From positions 1 to 37,812 of the forward strand of contig WGMU01000053.1 of the NCBI GenBank assembly GCA_016124895.1: a stretch of DNA of 37,812 nucleotides, written 5' to 3'. Shown here piece after piece: positions 1 to 8,003 of the stretch (position 1 is the first letter of the stretch; the number at the start of each line of letters is the position of its first letter). This stretch comes from a bacterium. Its GTDB lineage: Bacteria; Planctomycetota; Planctomycetia; Planctomycetales; Planctomycetaceae. The notes under the pieces are model-generated. The model ran no database searches. It was not told the origin of the DNA and worked only from the letters and a program-made list of their open reading frames with translations. Made by a program: the position numbers and the translations under genes.

Positions 1-483
1 GGCCAGGGCGACGGCCGACGTATCGCTGCCGCCGCGACCGAGCGTCGTGATGTTGCCTTCTGCGTCGATCCCCTGAAATCCGCAGGCAACAACGATGTGC
101 CCGGAATCAAGCTTCTCGCGAATCCGGTCGCTGGCGATCGACAGAATCTTCGCCTTGGTGTGATGGCTGTCCGTCGCGATGCCGAGGTGCGAGCCCGTCA
201 TGCTGAATGCTTTGCCGCCCATCTCGTGAATCGCCATCGAGACGAGAGCCACACTGACCTGCTCGCCCGTCGAGAGCAGCATGTCCATGTCGCGCGACGG
301 CGGATTCTCACTCAGCTCAGCAGCGAGATCGACCAGCCGATCCGTACTCTTGCCCATCGCCGAAACGACCATGACCACCTGATGCCCCTGACTCTGAGCA
401 TCCAGCGCCCGCTTCGCCGCAGCACGAATCTTTGCGGTGTCAGCAACTGAGGTTCCGCCAAACTTCTGAACAATCACAGCCAC
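1..483 (-). CDS. lysC: Aspartate kinase, N-terminal part (truncated by window edge)
   Basis: Aspartokinase phosphorylates aspartate in the first step of the lysine, threonine and methionine pathway (and diaminopimelate for the wall). Reading the minus strand from 483 gives 161 codons starting [14 protein letters not shown], the classic KFGGTS phosphate-binding motif of the family. Further on there are a VSAMGK segment, a STGEQ segment and a GRGGSDTSA segment, all conserved in the catalytic domain. The start is GTG at 483, preceded by a good Shine-Dalgarno stretch AGAAGGAG about 8 bases upstream; no ATG fits the conserved start. The C-terminal part of the kinase domain and any ACT domains lie outside the window. 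A promoter-like sequence at 628-656 and a hairpin at 527-580 lie upstream. Identity is secure for the fragment. Confidence 0.95.
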   Translation of the reverse strand, partial: MAVIVQKFGGTSVADTAKIRAAAKRALDAQSQGHQVVMVVSAMGKSTDRLVDLAAELSENPPSRDMDMLLSTGEQVSVALVSMAIHEMGGKAFSMTGSHLGIATDSHHTKAKILSIASDRIREKLDSGHIVVACGFQGIDAEGNITTLGRGGSDTSAVALA

Positions 484-526
484 GATCGTGGCTCCTTCTA
501 TGAAATGCAGTTCTCTGTCTGGAACA

Positions 527-580
527 GAAGGCAACGAAGGGACGAAGAACGCAAAGCCCTTCGTTCACTTCATTGCCTTC
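527..580. repeat. Imperfect hairpin in the lysC upstream region
   Basis: Bases 527-547 (GAAGGCAACGAAGGGACGAAG without one base) pair imperfectly with 559-580. The arms share GGCAA-GAAG-GACGAAG-like blocks with a few mismatches around an ~11-base loop. On the minus strand it lies between the promoter-like sequence at 628-656 and the lysC start, so it could be part of the lysC leader. It could equally be the 3' end structure of the upstream multihaem gene. There is no T-run, so it is not a classic intrinsic terminator. Confidence 0.4.
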
Positions 581-627
581 CGTTCGATCCAATTGCCCTG
601 ATGAATGGCACTGGGTTTAAGACTGCG

Positions 628-656
628 TATCTAGCACACCGTCTCTGTGGCTTCAA
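628..656 (-). promoter_or_regulatory. Sigma-70-like promoter candidate for lysC
   Basis: On the minus strand the sequence reads TTGAAG, a 17-base spacer, then TAGATA, each close to the -35 and -10 consensus. It would give a leader of roughly 135 nt before the GTG start of lysC at 483. It sits in the 224-base gap after the multihaem gene, which also contains a short CCGCC/GGCGG hairpin at 664-676. Match by eye only. Confidence 0.35.
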
Positions 657-707
657 TTCGCTGCCGCCTCTGGCGGTTCGACTTCTGGATTTCGGGCGGA
701 ATTGCAC

Positions 708-3700
708 TTACTTTCCAGAACCGCCAGACGGAATCCGGTACAGCGAGTAGTGACCGGTCGCGGGCCACAGCGGTTTGCCGTCGGGCTGCAGACCGCAGTT
801 GATCTCGTACACGAAGCCGGTTTTCAGCGGCGCGACTTCGAGCCTCACCTTCATGCCATCATCCGAAACGAAGACCCCTGAGATCTTCGGCTGGTAACGG
901 CCTGAATCCGGTGTCGCGTAGCTGCCCTGCCAGACGCGAGTGTAACCGCTGATTGACCAGGTGGAGGATTTTGCGGCGGCTGCTCGGTCGACGGGCCGGG
1001 TGAACGAAATCTCAAAGCCATTCGACGTTGCCTGGATTTCGCGGATGCCGGCCGGCAGTCTTCCGTTCGCGGTCAGCTTTACGATGCTGCCGGTGTTCAA
1101 ACCGCCGAGCCATCCACTGTCGTGGATGCTGCCAACATAAATCTCGCCGCGTGGGCTGACGGCAACAGAAATCGGCCCCTGAAAGTTGGCATCCTCGTCC
1201 GCGAAGTCCGGCTGCGTCAGGTAGTATGCGGCACCCTGAAGCTGGCCATCGACTTCGTGATACGTGAAACGGATCAGCAGCTTGCCGTTGTATTCGGCTC
1301 CGATGCCGTGTCCAGCGAACTCTTTGATCGGGAAGTCGTCTGGCAGAATGGCGATGCCATTAACGCTGCGGGTCCACGGGTGCGGAATCTGAATCGCTGG
1401 CGGCTGGACGTCGACTTTCAATTCTTCTTCGTACCGCTTCGGGACTCCGTAGTGCAGCCCCTGTCGCAGGTGGTTGATTTCGTTGAACGTGTTCTGCACG
1501 CCCTGGTTGTCGGTCGCGAACAGCCGGCCCTGAGCATCGATTGCCAGCCCGGTCGGATAACGGAAGCCGTGCGAAAACGGGCTCGGCGTTCCATCGGGAG
1601 CAATCTTCAGCACCTTGCCGCGCCAGCGAGCCTGCTCGCGCGGCCGGTCCCGCTGTGCGTAATCGCTGCCCAGGCCGACGTAGAGATTGCCGGCGTTGTC
1701 GCGGACGATGCCGCACGTCCAGTCGTGGTAATTGTCGTTGTACCCCCAGCCGGTTGAGAACACCGACCGCTCGTCGGTTCGCCCGTCGCCATCGGTGTCG
1801 CGCAACCGCAGCAGTTCCGGCTTGTGCGAAACAAGCAGACTGTCGCCGTCCTGAATGATCCCGTATGGCGCCGCGAGTCCATCCTCAACCAACGTCAGCG
1901 AATCCTCGACACCGTCGCCGTTCGCATCTTTCGCCGTATAGACGTGCCCCTGCAGCGACGTGAAGGCGAGTCGTCCATCGTCGAGAAACGTCATCGCCGT
2001 CGGCATGATCTTCGTGTTGATCGGCAACTGCACGCCGTCAAAGCCGGGCGCCGATCTGATCTCGTTCCGCGGCCCCGGCCCAGCGTCCTTAAGCGTGACG
2101 GACAGCGGGGTTCGTTCAAGTGCTGCGGTGTATCGAAGCTGCGTCTCCGCCGCCCCGTTTTCTGGTTTCAGTCGCAGGTTCAGTCCGAGCGATTTCGATG
2201 ACGAGTTAGACGCCTCGGTGAGAACCTGGCTGTCCGGGCCACGAGTCTCAATCGACGTCGGCTGACCAAGCAGGACTTTGCCGGCGTGATTCAACATGAC
2301 CAGGTCGTACCCGGCTGGGATCGAACGGACGACAACGTCGCGCGTCCAGCCACTGCGGCTTTCGCCATCAATGCCCGCCGGCCGCAACGTTTCCTCAAGA
2401 CTGACCTCTCGCTGCTTGCCGTTCAGTTCAAACTCAAGCACGTAGCGGAACCGGATTCCGTCCGCGTACGGCGCGTAACTCAGCAGCCGCCCGTTCGTGT
2501 TGTTCTCTCGACGTGGAGCAATCGACGCGTCGAGTACGTTTGCCTCTGCGACGTCCGACTTAACGAGTGCGTAATTTGAACGTGCTGGCGTATCCAGTGA
2601 CGAGCCCAGTCCAGCGACGATGTCCGACCCCGCCATGTCCCAGTACCAGCTCTTGCCGATTGTTCTCTGCCGGGCGAAATCGCCGAACGTCCAGCGGCGC
2701 AGCGTCAGCGTGTCGAGGTCGATGAGCAGGCTGTGGCCGTTGTTGAAGCCGACGGCGAAGGCGCGCGCGATCGCTCCGCCACCGTTCTCTTCGGGATTCG
2801 TGAAGACGTCGCGGACGATTTGTGCTGGGCTGTCGGGAGCGACGACGAGGAACTGCTCGACGGACGCCGGATTCGTCGGTGGCTCGAACCGCGGATCGGC
2901 CAGTGTCTGCCAGAGTGTTTCAAGCTGCCGGTCAACGTCTTCATCGAGCACATGTTTCACCGGCCGCGTGTACGACGGCATCTCGACGCCGGGCACAATC
3001 CGCAGCGGCGAACGCGTCCAGCGCAGGTAGTACGAATACCGCATGCGCTCGCCGAGCCCGACCAGGTCCGAGCCGCGCGTGCCGACGATCGTCTTCTGCG
3101 GGACGTACTCGCCGACCTGATGACACGCGATGCAACTCCAGCCTTTCGCCCCGACCAGTTCCTGCCCGATCAGCAGCGTCTGGTCGTCGGGCTTCGAGGT
3201 CGGCTCAGGCTTGTCCCACGTCGGCGCACTGTCGGGAATGCGGTCATGGCCGATCAGATAAGTTGTGATGGCTTTCGCGTCGGCGTCGCTGTGTTTGAAC
3301 TTCGGCATCCGGACGAACAGCCAGTCCATCCGCCGCTTCTGCTCTCCGGCGATCGATTTCGTGAGCGCCTCGTCGAGCAGCTTGTCGCCAACAGCGGTCA
3401 GATTCGGCGGGACCAGTTTCGGAGCCTGCCCCTGCAGCGGTTCGTGCGTCCGAGCCATTGCGCCGGCTGTTGCCACCAGTCCGCGAAAACTCTCGCGCGG
3501 ATGACACGCCACGCAGTTGCGACTGATCAGAAGCTGGCGTCCACGATCAAACGGACTCGTCTGAGACGGAGCGCCCGAGATTGACTTCAGATATGCCGTC
3601 ACTGCTTTACGATCGAGCTTCGGAAACGCCGGCCGCGACTTTGTTCGATCGGCCTTTTCACTCAGGCACGAGTTGTCGCCCGCACTGTCAAGCTGCAGTT

Positions 3701-4925
3701 TCGTCAGCGAATGCAGCGGCGCCGACTTCGCCGCATCGTCGAGACCGTTGATTCGGTGACAGGCGACGCAGCGAGCTTCCGCGACGAGCCGTTTACCGAG
3801 CACGACGTCGGCGTCATTGGCCGCAGGCTTCGCCTGCTGCTTTGCCGGCTTTGCGAGTGCCAGCGCGAGTTGCCGCTTCTCGTTGTTCGACAGTGAGAAG
3901 ACCGGCATCCGATGATCGCGGTTGAGCTTTTCCGGATCGCTGAGCCAGGTAAAAACCCACTCGGCCGAACGCCGCTGCGCGACCTGAGCCAGATCGCCGC
4001 CACTGAATGTTGTCGGCTCGCCCGTTTCGCCGAACTTGTGGCACGCCAGGCAGCCGAGCGACCTGACGAGCGTCGCTCCATCGGCGCGGTCCTGTTCGTC
4101 GCTGCGCCCTTTCGCCGCTTTCGGCAGTGATTGCAGATCAGGCTTCTCAGCCGTCGACTGCAGATAGGTCGCGACAGCCGCCGCCTGGTTCTGCTCGAAT
4201 CCGAACAACGGCATCGCTCCGCCGTGTCCTGCGGTCAGCCGTTTCTGGATCTCCGCGTTCGGCAGCCCGGCAACTGACCGCGTCAGATCCGGCGCGGTCG
4301 CCGCTTGCGGAATCTTCTCGTCGAGATGGCAGCGTGCGCAGCGATGCGACTCGACAAGCTGCCGGCCCCGCTCGATCTCCGCGAGGTCCGGTCGCCCGCC
4401 TTCGCGAAACAGCAGGTGTGCCGGCAGCGGTTCGAGCGGAAACGCATCCGATGACCAGAACAGGTGAACCTCAGACGCGTCGGACCTCTTCTCAAACCGA
4501 ACACTCAGCTCGCGCAGTCCGAGTTCCGGGGAGAACTCATCGCCCGAGATCCATTTCGCCGTCGCCGATTCGCCTGCAACAACCGACGTCCCGTCGAGCT
4601 GTACATCGACCTTGCCGGCAACAAACGTGTGCAGCCGATACGTCCCCGGCTGCTGCACGAGCAGCACACCCCGCCACTCGACCGAGAGTTTGTCACTCAC
4701 CAGCCGAGCGTCTGGCGCCGCGTCCTTCCAGATAAAGGAAACGCCCGAATCAATCCGCTCGACCGTCTTATCGCCCGCCTGATAAGTCCCCAGCAAACCA
4801 GCCGGCAGATCGTCGGACTCGTCGACCTGAGCGAGACCAATGGTCTGGCTGAGAAAAAAACAGCCCAGCAGCGCAATCCAGGATTTGTGACGGGGGATAA
4901 CTGCGGTAACGTTTAGTCTCGTCAT
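708..4925 (-). CDS. Exported multihaem cytochrome c / dehydrogenase-like propeller fusion
   Basis: A 1405-residue exported protein. The chosen start (ATG at 4925) places a signal peptide ending near LSQTIGLAQ (residues ~14-33); upstream in-frame starts exist to 5162 but add a non-conserved arginine-rich stretch. Residues ~43-172 resemble a PA14-type carbohydrate-binding fold. Five CxxCH haem motifs follow at about 196-200 (CARCH), 292-296 (CLACH), 386-390 (CVACH), 471-475 (CVACH) and 598-602 (CIACH), each in a small cytochrome c domain. The C-terminal third, from about residue 1000, has propeller-type repeats (AMTFLDDGRL, DANGDGVED, DTDGDGRTDE, LYVGLGSDY, FRYPTGLAIDAQGRLFATDN) like the glucose/sorbosone dehydrogenase and NHL families. 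Such fusions are abundant in planctomycetes and are presumed periplasmic oxidoreductases for sugars or polysaccharide products; the substrate is not deducible. Shine-Dalgarno is weak. Confidence 0.85.
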   Translation of the reverse strand: MTRLNVTAVIPRHKSWIALLGCFFLSQTIGLAQVDESDDLPAGLLGTYQAGDKTVERIDSGVSFIWKDAAPDARLVSDKLSVEWRGVLLVQQPGTYRLHTFVAGKVDVQLDGTSVVAGESATAKWISGDEFSPELGLRELSVRFEKRSDASEVHLFWSSDAFPLEPLPAHLLFREGGRPDLAEIERGRQLVESHRCARCHLDEKIPQAATAPDLTRSVAGLPNAEIQKRLTAGHGGAMPLFGFEQNQAAAVATYLQSTAEKPDLQSLPKAAKGRSDEQDRADGATLVRSLGCLACHKFGETGEPTTFSGGDLAQVAQRRSAEWVFTWLSDPEKLNRDHRMPVFSLSNNEKRQLALALAKPAKQQAKPAANDADVVLGKRLVAEARCVACHRINGLDDAAKSAPLHSLTKLQLDSAGDNSCLSEKADRTKSRPAFPKLDRKAVTAYLKSISGAPSQTSPFDRGRQLLISRNCVACHPRESFRGLVATAGAMARTHEPLQGQAPKLVPPNLTAVGDKLLDEALTKSIAGEQKRRMDWLFVRMPKFKHSDADAKAITTYLIGHDRIPDSAPTWDKPEPTSKPDDQTLLIGQELVGAKGWSCIACHQVGEYVPQKTIVGTRGSDLVGLGERMRYSYYLRWTRSPLRIVPGVEMPSYTRPVKHVLDEDVDRQLETLWQTLADPRFEPPTNPASVEQFLVVAPDSPAQIVRDVFTNPEENGGGAIARAFAVGFNNGHSLLIDLDTLTLRRWTFGDFARQRTIGKSWYWDMAGSDIVAGLGSSLDTPARSNYALVKSDVAEANVLDASIAPRRENNTNGRLLSYAPYADGIRFRYVLEFELNGKQREVSLEETLRPAGIDGESRSGWTRDVVVRSIPAGYDLVMLNHAGKVLLGQPTSIETRGPDSQVLTEASNSSSKSLGLNLRLKPENGAAETQLRYTAALERTPLSVTLKDAGPGPRNEIRSAPGFDGVQLPINTKIMPTAMTFLDDGRLAFTSLQGHVYTAKDANGDGVEDSLTLVEDGLAAPYGIIQDGDSLLVSHKPELLRLRDTDGDGRTDERSVFSTGWGYNDNYHDWTCGIVRDNAGNLYVGLGSDYAQRDRPREQARWRGKVLKIAPDGTPSPFSHGFRYPTGLAIDAQGRLFATDNQGVQNTFNEINHLRQGLHYGVPKRYEEELKVDVQPPAIQIPHPWTRSVNGIAILPDDFPIKEFAGHGIGAEYNGKLLIRFTYHEVDGQLQGAAYYLTQPDFADEDANFQGPISVAVSPRGEIYVGSIHDSGWLGGLNTGSIVKLTANGRLPAGIREIQATSNGFEISFTRPVDRAAAAKSSTWSISGYTRVWQGSYATPDSGRYQPKISGVFVSDDGMKVRLEVAPLKTGFVYEINCGLQPDGKPLWPATGHYSLYRIPSGGSGK

Positions 4926-5087
4926 CTCGAAAGGCTCTTGAGTCAGCAGGAACAGCGTCATTCCGATCAGACAACCGATCGTCGACCGCCGATGAGATTG
5001 GCAGAAGTCTAGGAACGCAGTTCGGAACCTTCGACTCAGTGGTCTGGTGGCCGGTCGGACAGAAAGAACAGGTCTGCCAGCAAGCGA

Positions 5088-5534
5088 GTGGGAATGATCA
5101 TGATCTTCAGAAGCCAAGATATCCCGGGACTGGAAAGTCTCACCGAGCAGCATCGTCAGCAAATCATGGTAATTGCTGCAAAAATGGTATTCTGGAAACC
5201 GGCCTCGCTGTTGCTTTCCGCATCGCTGGCAATCGCGTTCTGTGCGGCGATCGTTTTGCCTTACTGGACCGGACCGACCGACAACATGCCGTCGTGGCTC
5301 TGGGGCTGCGTACCGGCGGTTGGTTCCTACGGATGTTGGGCCATCTACTGGCTCACTGGAATCAATTCCTTCTTCCGACCTGCGATCAGGTCGATGCTCG
5401 AAGCTGGGCTGCCGCCTGAAACACCTGAAGTCAAACGCCCAACGGTATCACCTGGTGAGCAGTTTACAGTCATTGCATTCGTCCTGACGGTCTTCCTCCT
5501 TTTTGCCCTGCTGGGATTCAGTACGACGCGGTAA
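5088..5534 (+). CDS. Small membrane protein, unknown function
   Basis: A protein of up to 148 residues starting with GTG at 5088, with alternative ATG starts at 5094 and 5100. No family is recognised. Three hydrophobic segments are visible: about residues 38-59 (LLLSASLAIAFCAAIVLPYW), 70-88 (WGCVPAVGSYGCWAIYWL) and 126-144 (FTVIAFVLTVFLLFALLGF). A short soluble, proline-containing loop (PPETPEVKRP) precedes the last one. It is divergent from the multihaem gene and ends three bases before the HNH gene, so the two are probably co-transcribed. Function unknown. Confidence 0.7.
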   Translation: MGMIMIFRSQDIPGLESLTEQHRQQIMVIAAKMVFWKPASLLLSASLAIAFCAAIVLPYWTGPTDNMPSWLWGCVPAVGSYGCWAIYWLTGINSFFRPAIRSMLEAGLPPETPEVKRPTVSPGEQFTVIAFVLTVFLLFALLGFSTTR

Positions 5535-5537
5535 GTC

Positions 5538-5825
5538 ATGGAGCATCTTCCCACACCCTGCAAACTCTGCCATCGCACTCCGCGCAAGGGGACGACGGCG
5601 CATCATTTGATTCCTCGGACGTGCCATCGCAACAAGTGGTTCAAGAAGCAGTTTTCGCGTCAGCAGATGCAGCAGATCGTCGATCTGTGCCGCGACTGTC
5701 ACCGTGCCGTGCATGAGCTGGTGCCGAGCGAGAAGGAACTCGGACGGCATTTCAACACGATCGACAGGCTGCTCGCGCACGAATCGATCGCCCGGTTCGT
5801 CGAGTGGGTTCGCCGGCAGAAGTGA
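5538..5825 (+). CDS. Small HNH-type zinc protein
   Basis: A 95-residue protein with a CKLC pair near residues 8-11, AHHLIPRTCH at about 21-30 and a CRDCHRAVH block at about 51-59. This is the Cys/His arrangement of a compact HNH endonuclease fold: the AHHLIP histidines supply the catalytic His, and the CxxC plus CxxCH hold a structural zinc. Family members of this size occur in many bacteria, usually without known targets. It begins three bases after the upstream membrane protein and has no further partner downstream: the next gene, holB, starts 263 bases on. A nuclease role is family inference; it could be a structural zinc protein. Confidence 0.75.
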   Translation: MEHLPTPCKLCHRTPRKGTTAHHLIPRTCHRNKWFKKQFSRQQMQQIVDLCRDCHRAVHELVPSEKELGRHFNTIDRLLAHESIARFVEWVRRQK

Positions 5826-5900
5826 CGACAGCGAGCACTCGCTTGACGCGACCGGGTGGTGGCAGGTCACATCCCCGTTCTGAGTTGCGGTCGGTGCGTC

Positions 5901-5955
5901 AGACAGCTGTAGGCAGGTTTTTCCAAAACCTGCAGGTGCGCAAAGAATGCTGTCT
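5901..5955. repeat. Nested inverted repeat downstream of the HNH gene
   Basis: A perfect 9-bp inverted repeat GCAGGTTTT (5913-5921) / AAAACCTGC (5925-5933) with a 3-base loop is enclosed by a second inverted repeat AGACAGC (5901-5907) / GCTGTCT (5949-5955). It sits in the 263-base gap between the HNH gene and holB. It could be a terminator-like structure or one copy of a dispersed intergenic repeat; no T-run follows directly. Confidence 0.55.
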
Positions 5956-6088
5956 GTGATTTGGAAGGCTGGCGACGGAAGGATGGCTCGCGGTATCCCG
6001 CATTCAGAAGCCGATTATTCGGACGAGCGGCAACTGACGGCACTCCGGTTTCGGAGAAACTGGACTACTACTGAAGACTCGAAAAACG

Positions 6089-7168
6089 ATGAACTGGGAC
6101 GACTTGCGGGGACATGGCGGTCAGGTAGAGATGCTGCGGCGGTCGATCGCGCGCGGGCGGCTGGCTCACGCCTATCTGTTCGCCGGGCCGGCGGGAGTCG
6201 GCAAGTCTGGCTTTGCCCGCATCTTCGCGCAGTGTCTGTTCTGCGAACGGCACGCGGATGAGGAACTGCTGGCCTGCGGCGAATGCTCGGGCTGCAAGCA
6301 GATGCAGGGCGAGTCGCATCCGGACTTCTTCTTCGTCGGCTGCCCGGAGGGCAAGGGCGAGATTCCCGTTGCGGTCTTTTACGGCAGTGGCGACAAGCGC
6401 GGCAAAGAGGGTCTGATCCACGATCTCTCGCTGCGCCCGATGGCCGGCTCGCGCCGCGTCGCGGTCATCGACGACGCCAATAAGATGAACGAGGAAGGCG
6501 CGAATGGGATGCTCAAGACGCTCGAAGAGCCGCCGCCGAACTCGCTGCTGATCCTGATCGCGGAAAACCTCGACGCTGTGCTGCCGACGATTCGCTCGCG
6601 CTGCCAGTTGCTGCGGTTTGGAGCGCTCAGCACGAATGACGTCACCGAACTGCTACTTGAAAAAGAACTTACTACGAACGCGACCGACGCCGCCTCAGTC
6701 GCCGCGATGAGCGACGGCAGTCTGCAGACGGCGGCTCAACTGCTGAATCCGGCGCTGCGGACTCTGCGCGAGCGGCTGTACGGGTTCCTGTCCGAGCCTG
6801 ACATGAAACCGCTCGATGCGGCAAAGACGCTGACCAGCGGGCTCGACGAAATCGGTGGCGACACGCACGAGCAGCGGCGCGGCGCCGGCTGGCTGATCCG
6901 CTTTGCTCAGGAATTCTACCGCCAGACAGTGCTGGTTCTCTCCGGAGAATCGCTGGCCGGGCAGAGCATCCCGTCTGAGGTTCAGCAGTTCGCGCGGCGT
7001 CTGCAGTCGCGCGGCCTCGCCGGAACGGAACTCGCGATGGATCTGTTCGACCGCTGCGTGCTCGCCGAAAATCACATCGACTGGAACGTCAGTCCGGGCA
7101 AGACGATTGAGTCCCTGTTCGACGACCTGGCGCGCATGTCACGGTCGCGCGTTCAGAAAACTGTTTGA
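6089..7168 (+). CDS. holB: DNA polymerase III delta' subunit
   Basis: Clamp-loader AAA+ ATPase subunit of the replicative polymerase, 359 residues. The Walker A motif GPAGVGKS is at residues 33-40. The zinc module expected in delta'/tau subunits is visible as Cys52, Cys63, Cys66 and Cys69 (ACGECSGC). A DDANKMNEEGANGMLKTLEEP block contains the Walker B-equivalent segment and is followed by the conserved SRCQLLRF sensor segment. The C-terminal collar domain is present. Delta' normally has an altered nucleotide-binding site, whereas this copy keeps an apparently intact P-loop. Start ATG at 6089 begins MNWDDLRGH, the usual family start. It is convergent with the next gene, 13 bases apart. Confidence 0.93.
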   Translation: MNWDDLRGHGGQVEMLRRSIARGRLAHAYLFAGPAGVGKSGFARIFAQCLFCERHADEELLACGECSGCKQMQGESHPDFFFVGCPEGKGEIPVAVFYGSGDKRGKEGLIHDLSLRPMAGSRRVAVIDDANKMNEEGANGMLKTLEEPPPNSLLILIAENLDAVLPTIRSRCQLLRFGALSTNDVTELLLEKELTTNATDAASVAAMSDGSLQTAAQLLNPALRTLRERLYGFLSEPDMKPLDAAKTLTSGLDEIGGDTHEQRRGAGWLIRFAQEFYRQTVLVLSGESLAGQSIPSEVQQFARRLQSRGLAGTELAMDLFDRCVLAENHIDWNVSPGKTIESLFDDLARMSRSRVQKTV

Positions 7169-7181
7169 CCGCAGAACCCTG

Positions 7182-7976
7182 TTACGACTTCACAATGTGC
7201 TCGTGATTGTGGATATGGTCTTCGCAGTAGCACGGCGTGCCGGCGCACTGGCTGCAGTAGCGAAAGTCGAGCCTCGGATCCGTGAGATCTGTCCGACCGC
7301 AGACAGCGCATTCGTGAAAGGCTTCTGAGGAACCCGGCACCATGAACTTCGCCTGCTCCGCCATGCGCCGTCGGCCGGTCTTTGCGCGGTCGACGATCTC
7401 GGCGCCGAAGAAGATCAGGAAGTTGCCGACTCCGGCCAGCACAAACAATCGTTCGGGCCAGCCACCGGTAATCAGGATATAGCCGTAGGAGATCCACGTA
7501 AGCAGAGCCAGCCAGCGCACCTGAACCGGCAGAATAAACATGATGTAAAAGACGTACCGCGGGTAAAGGTGAGCGAATGCCAGGAACACCGATCCGCCGA
7601 TGAACGCGACGGTCGCAGGCAGCTCGGGATACACGAAGCTGATCCCAACCGTGAGAATGTATCCCAGCACCAGGTAAGCGTTGTACCGGAACGTTCCCCA
7701 TGTCTGTTCGAGTGCCGAGCCCATCATGTAAAAGCACCACATGGCGAAAAACATGAACACCGGGTGCATCCGAAACGGAGGCGTAAAGACGAACGTCACA
7801 AGCCTCCAGACTTCGCCGGCCAGAACCTGAGCCGGCACCATCTGGATTCGCTCTATGATCTCCGGCTTCGAAAACGTCGTCAGCCAGAAAAAAATCTGGC
7901 CGATGACGACGTACAGCGTCACGTTCGGAATTGCGTAGCGGCCGAAACGCCGTTCCAGTCGAGCGAGCAGTCGCAT
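7182..7976 (-). CDS. Rhomboid-like membrane protein with C-terminal zinc finger, probably inactive
   Basis: A 264-residue, about six-helix membrane protein. Rhomboid-family landmarks are VWRLVTFVFTP (residues ~56-66) after the first helix and a GSALEQTWG loop (~86-94). The serine motif that should be GxSG reads GGSV at 127-130, and the later helix that should carry the catalytic histidine reads AGVGNFLIFFG with no histidine. This suggests a non-catalytic rhomboid. The tail (~221-264) is rich in Cys and His: C223, C226, C241, C244, C249, C251 and several His, like a small treble-clef zinc finger. Topology and zinc binding are inferred. The start ATG at 7976 leaves a 27-base gap to ispH upstream, so the two may be co-transcribed. 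Confidence 0.8.
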   Translation of the reverse strand: MRLLARLERRFGRYAIPNVTLYVVIGQIFFWLTTFSKPEIIERIQMVPAQVLAGEVWRLVTFVFTPPFRMHPVFMFFAMWCFYMMGSALEQTWGTFRYNAYLVLGYILTVGISFVYPELPATVAFIGGSVFLAFAHLYPRYVFYIMFILPVQVRWLALLTWISYGYILITGGWPERLFVLAGVGNFLIFFGAEIVDRAKTGRRRMAEQAKFMVPGSSEAFHECAVCGRTDLTDPRLDFRYCSQCAGTPCYCEDHIHNHEHIVKS

Positions 7977-8003
7977 CGGTAATCTCAGGTCCGGATTTCT
8001 TCG

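Noticed and set aside
1122-1757. Plus-strand frame over the multihaem gene
   Set aside because: Antisense to a long gene with unmistakable haem and propeller motifs; composition reflects the shadow frame.
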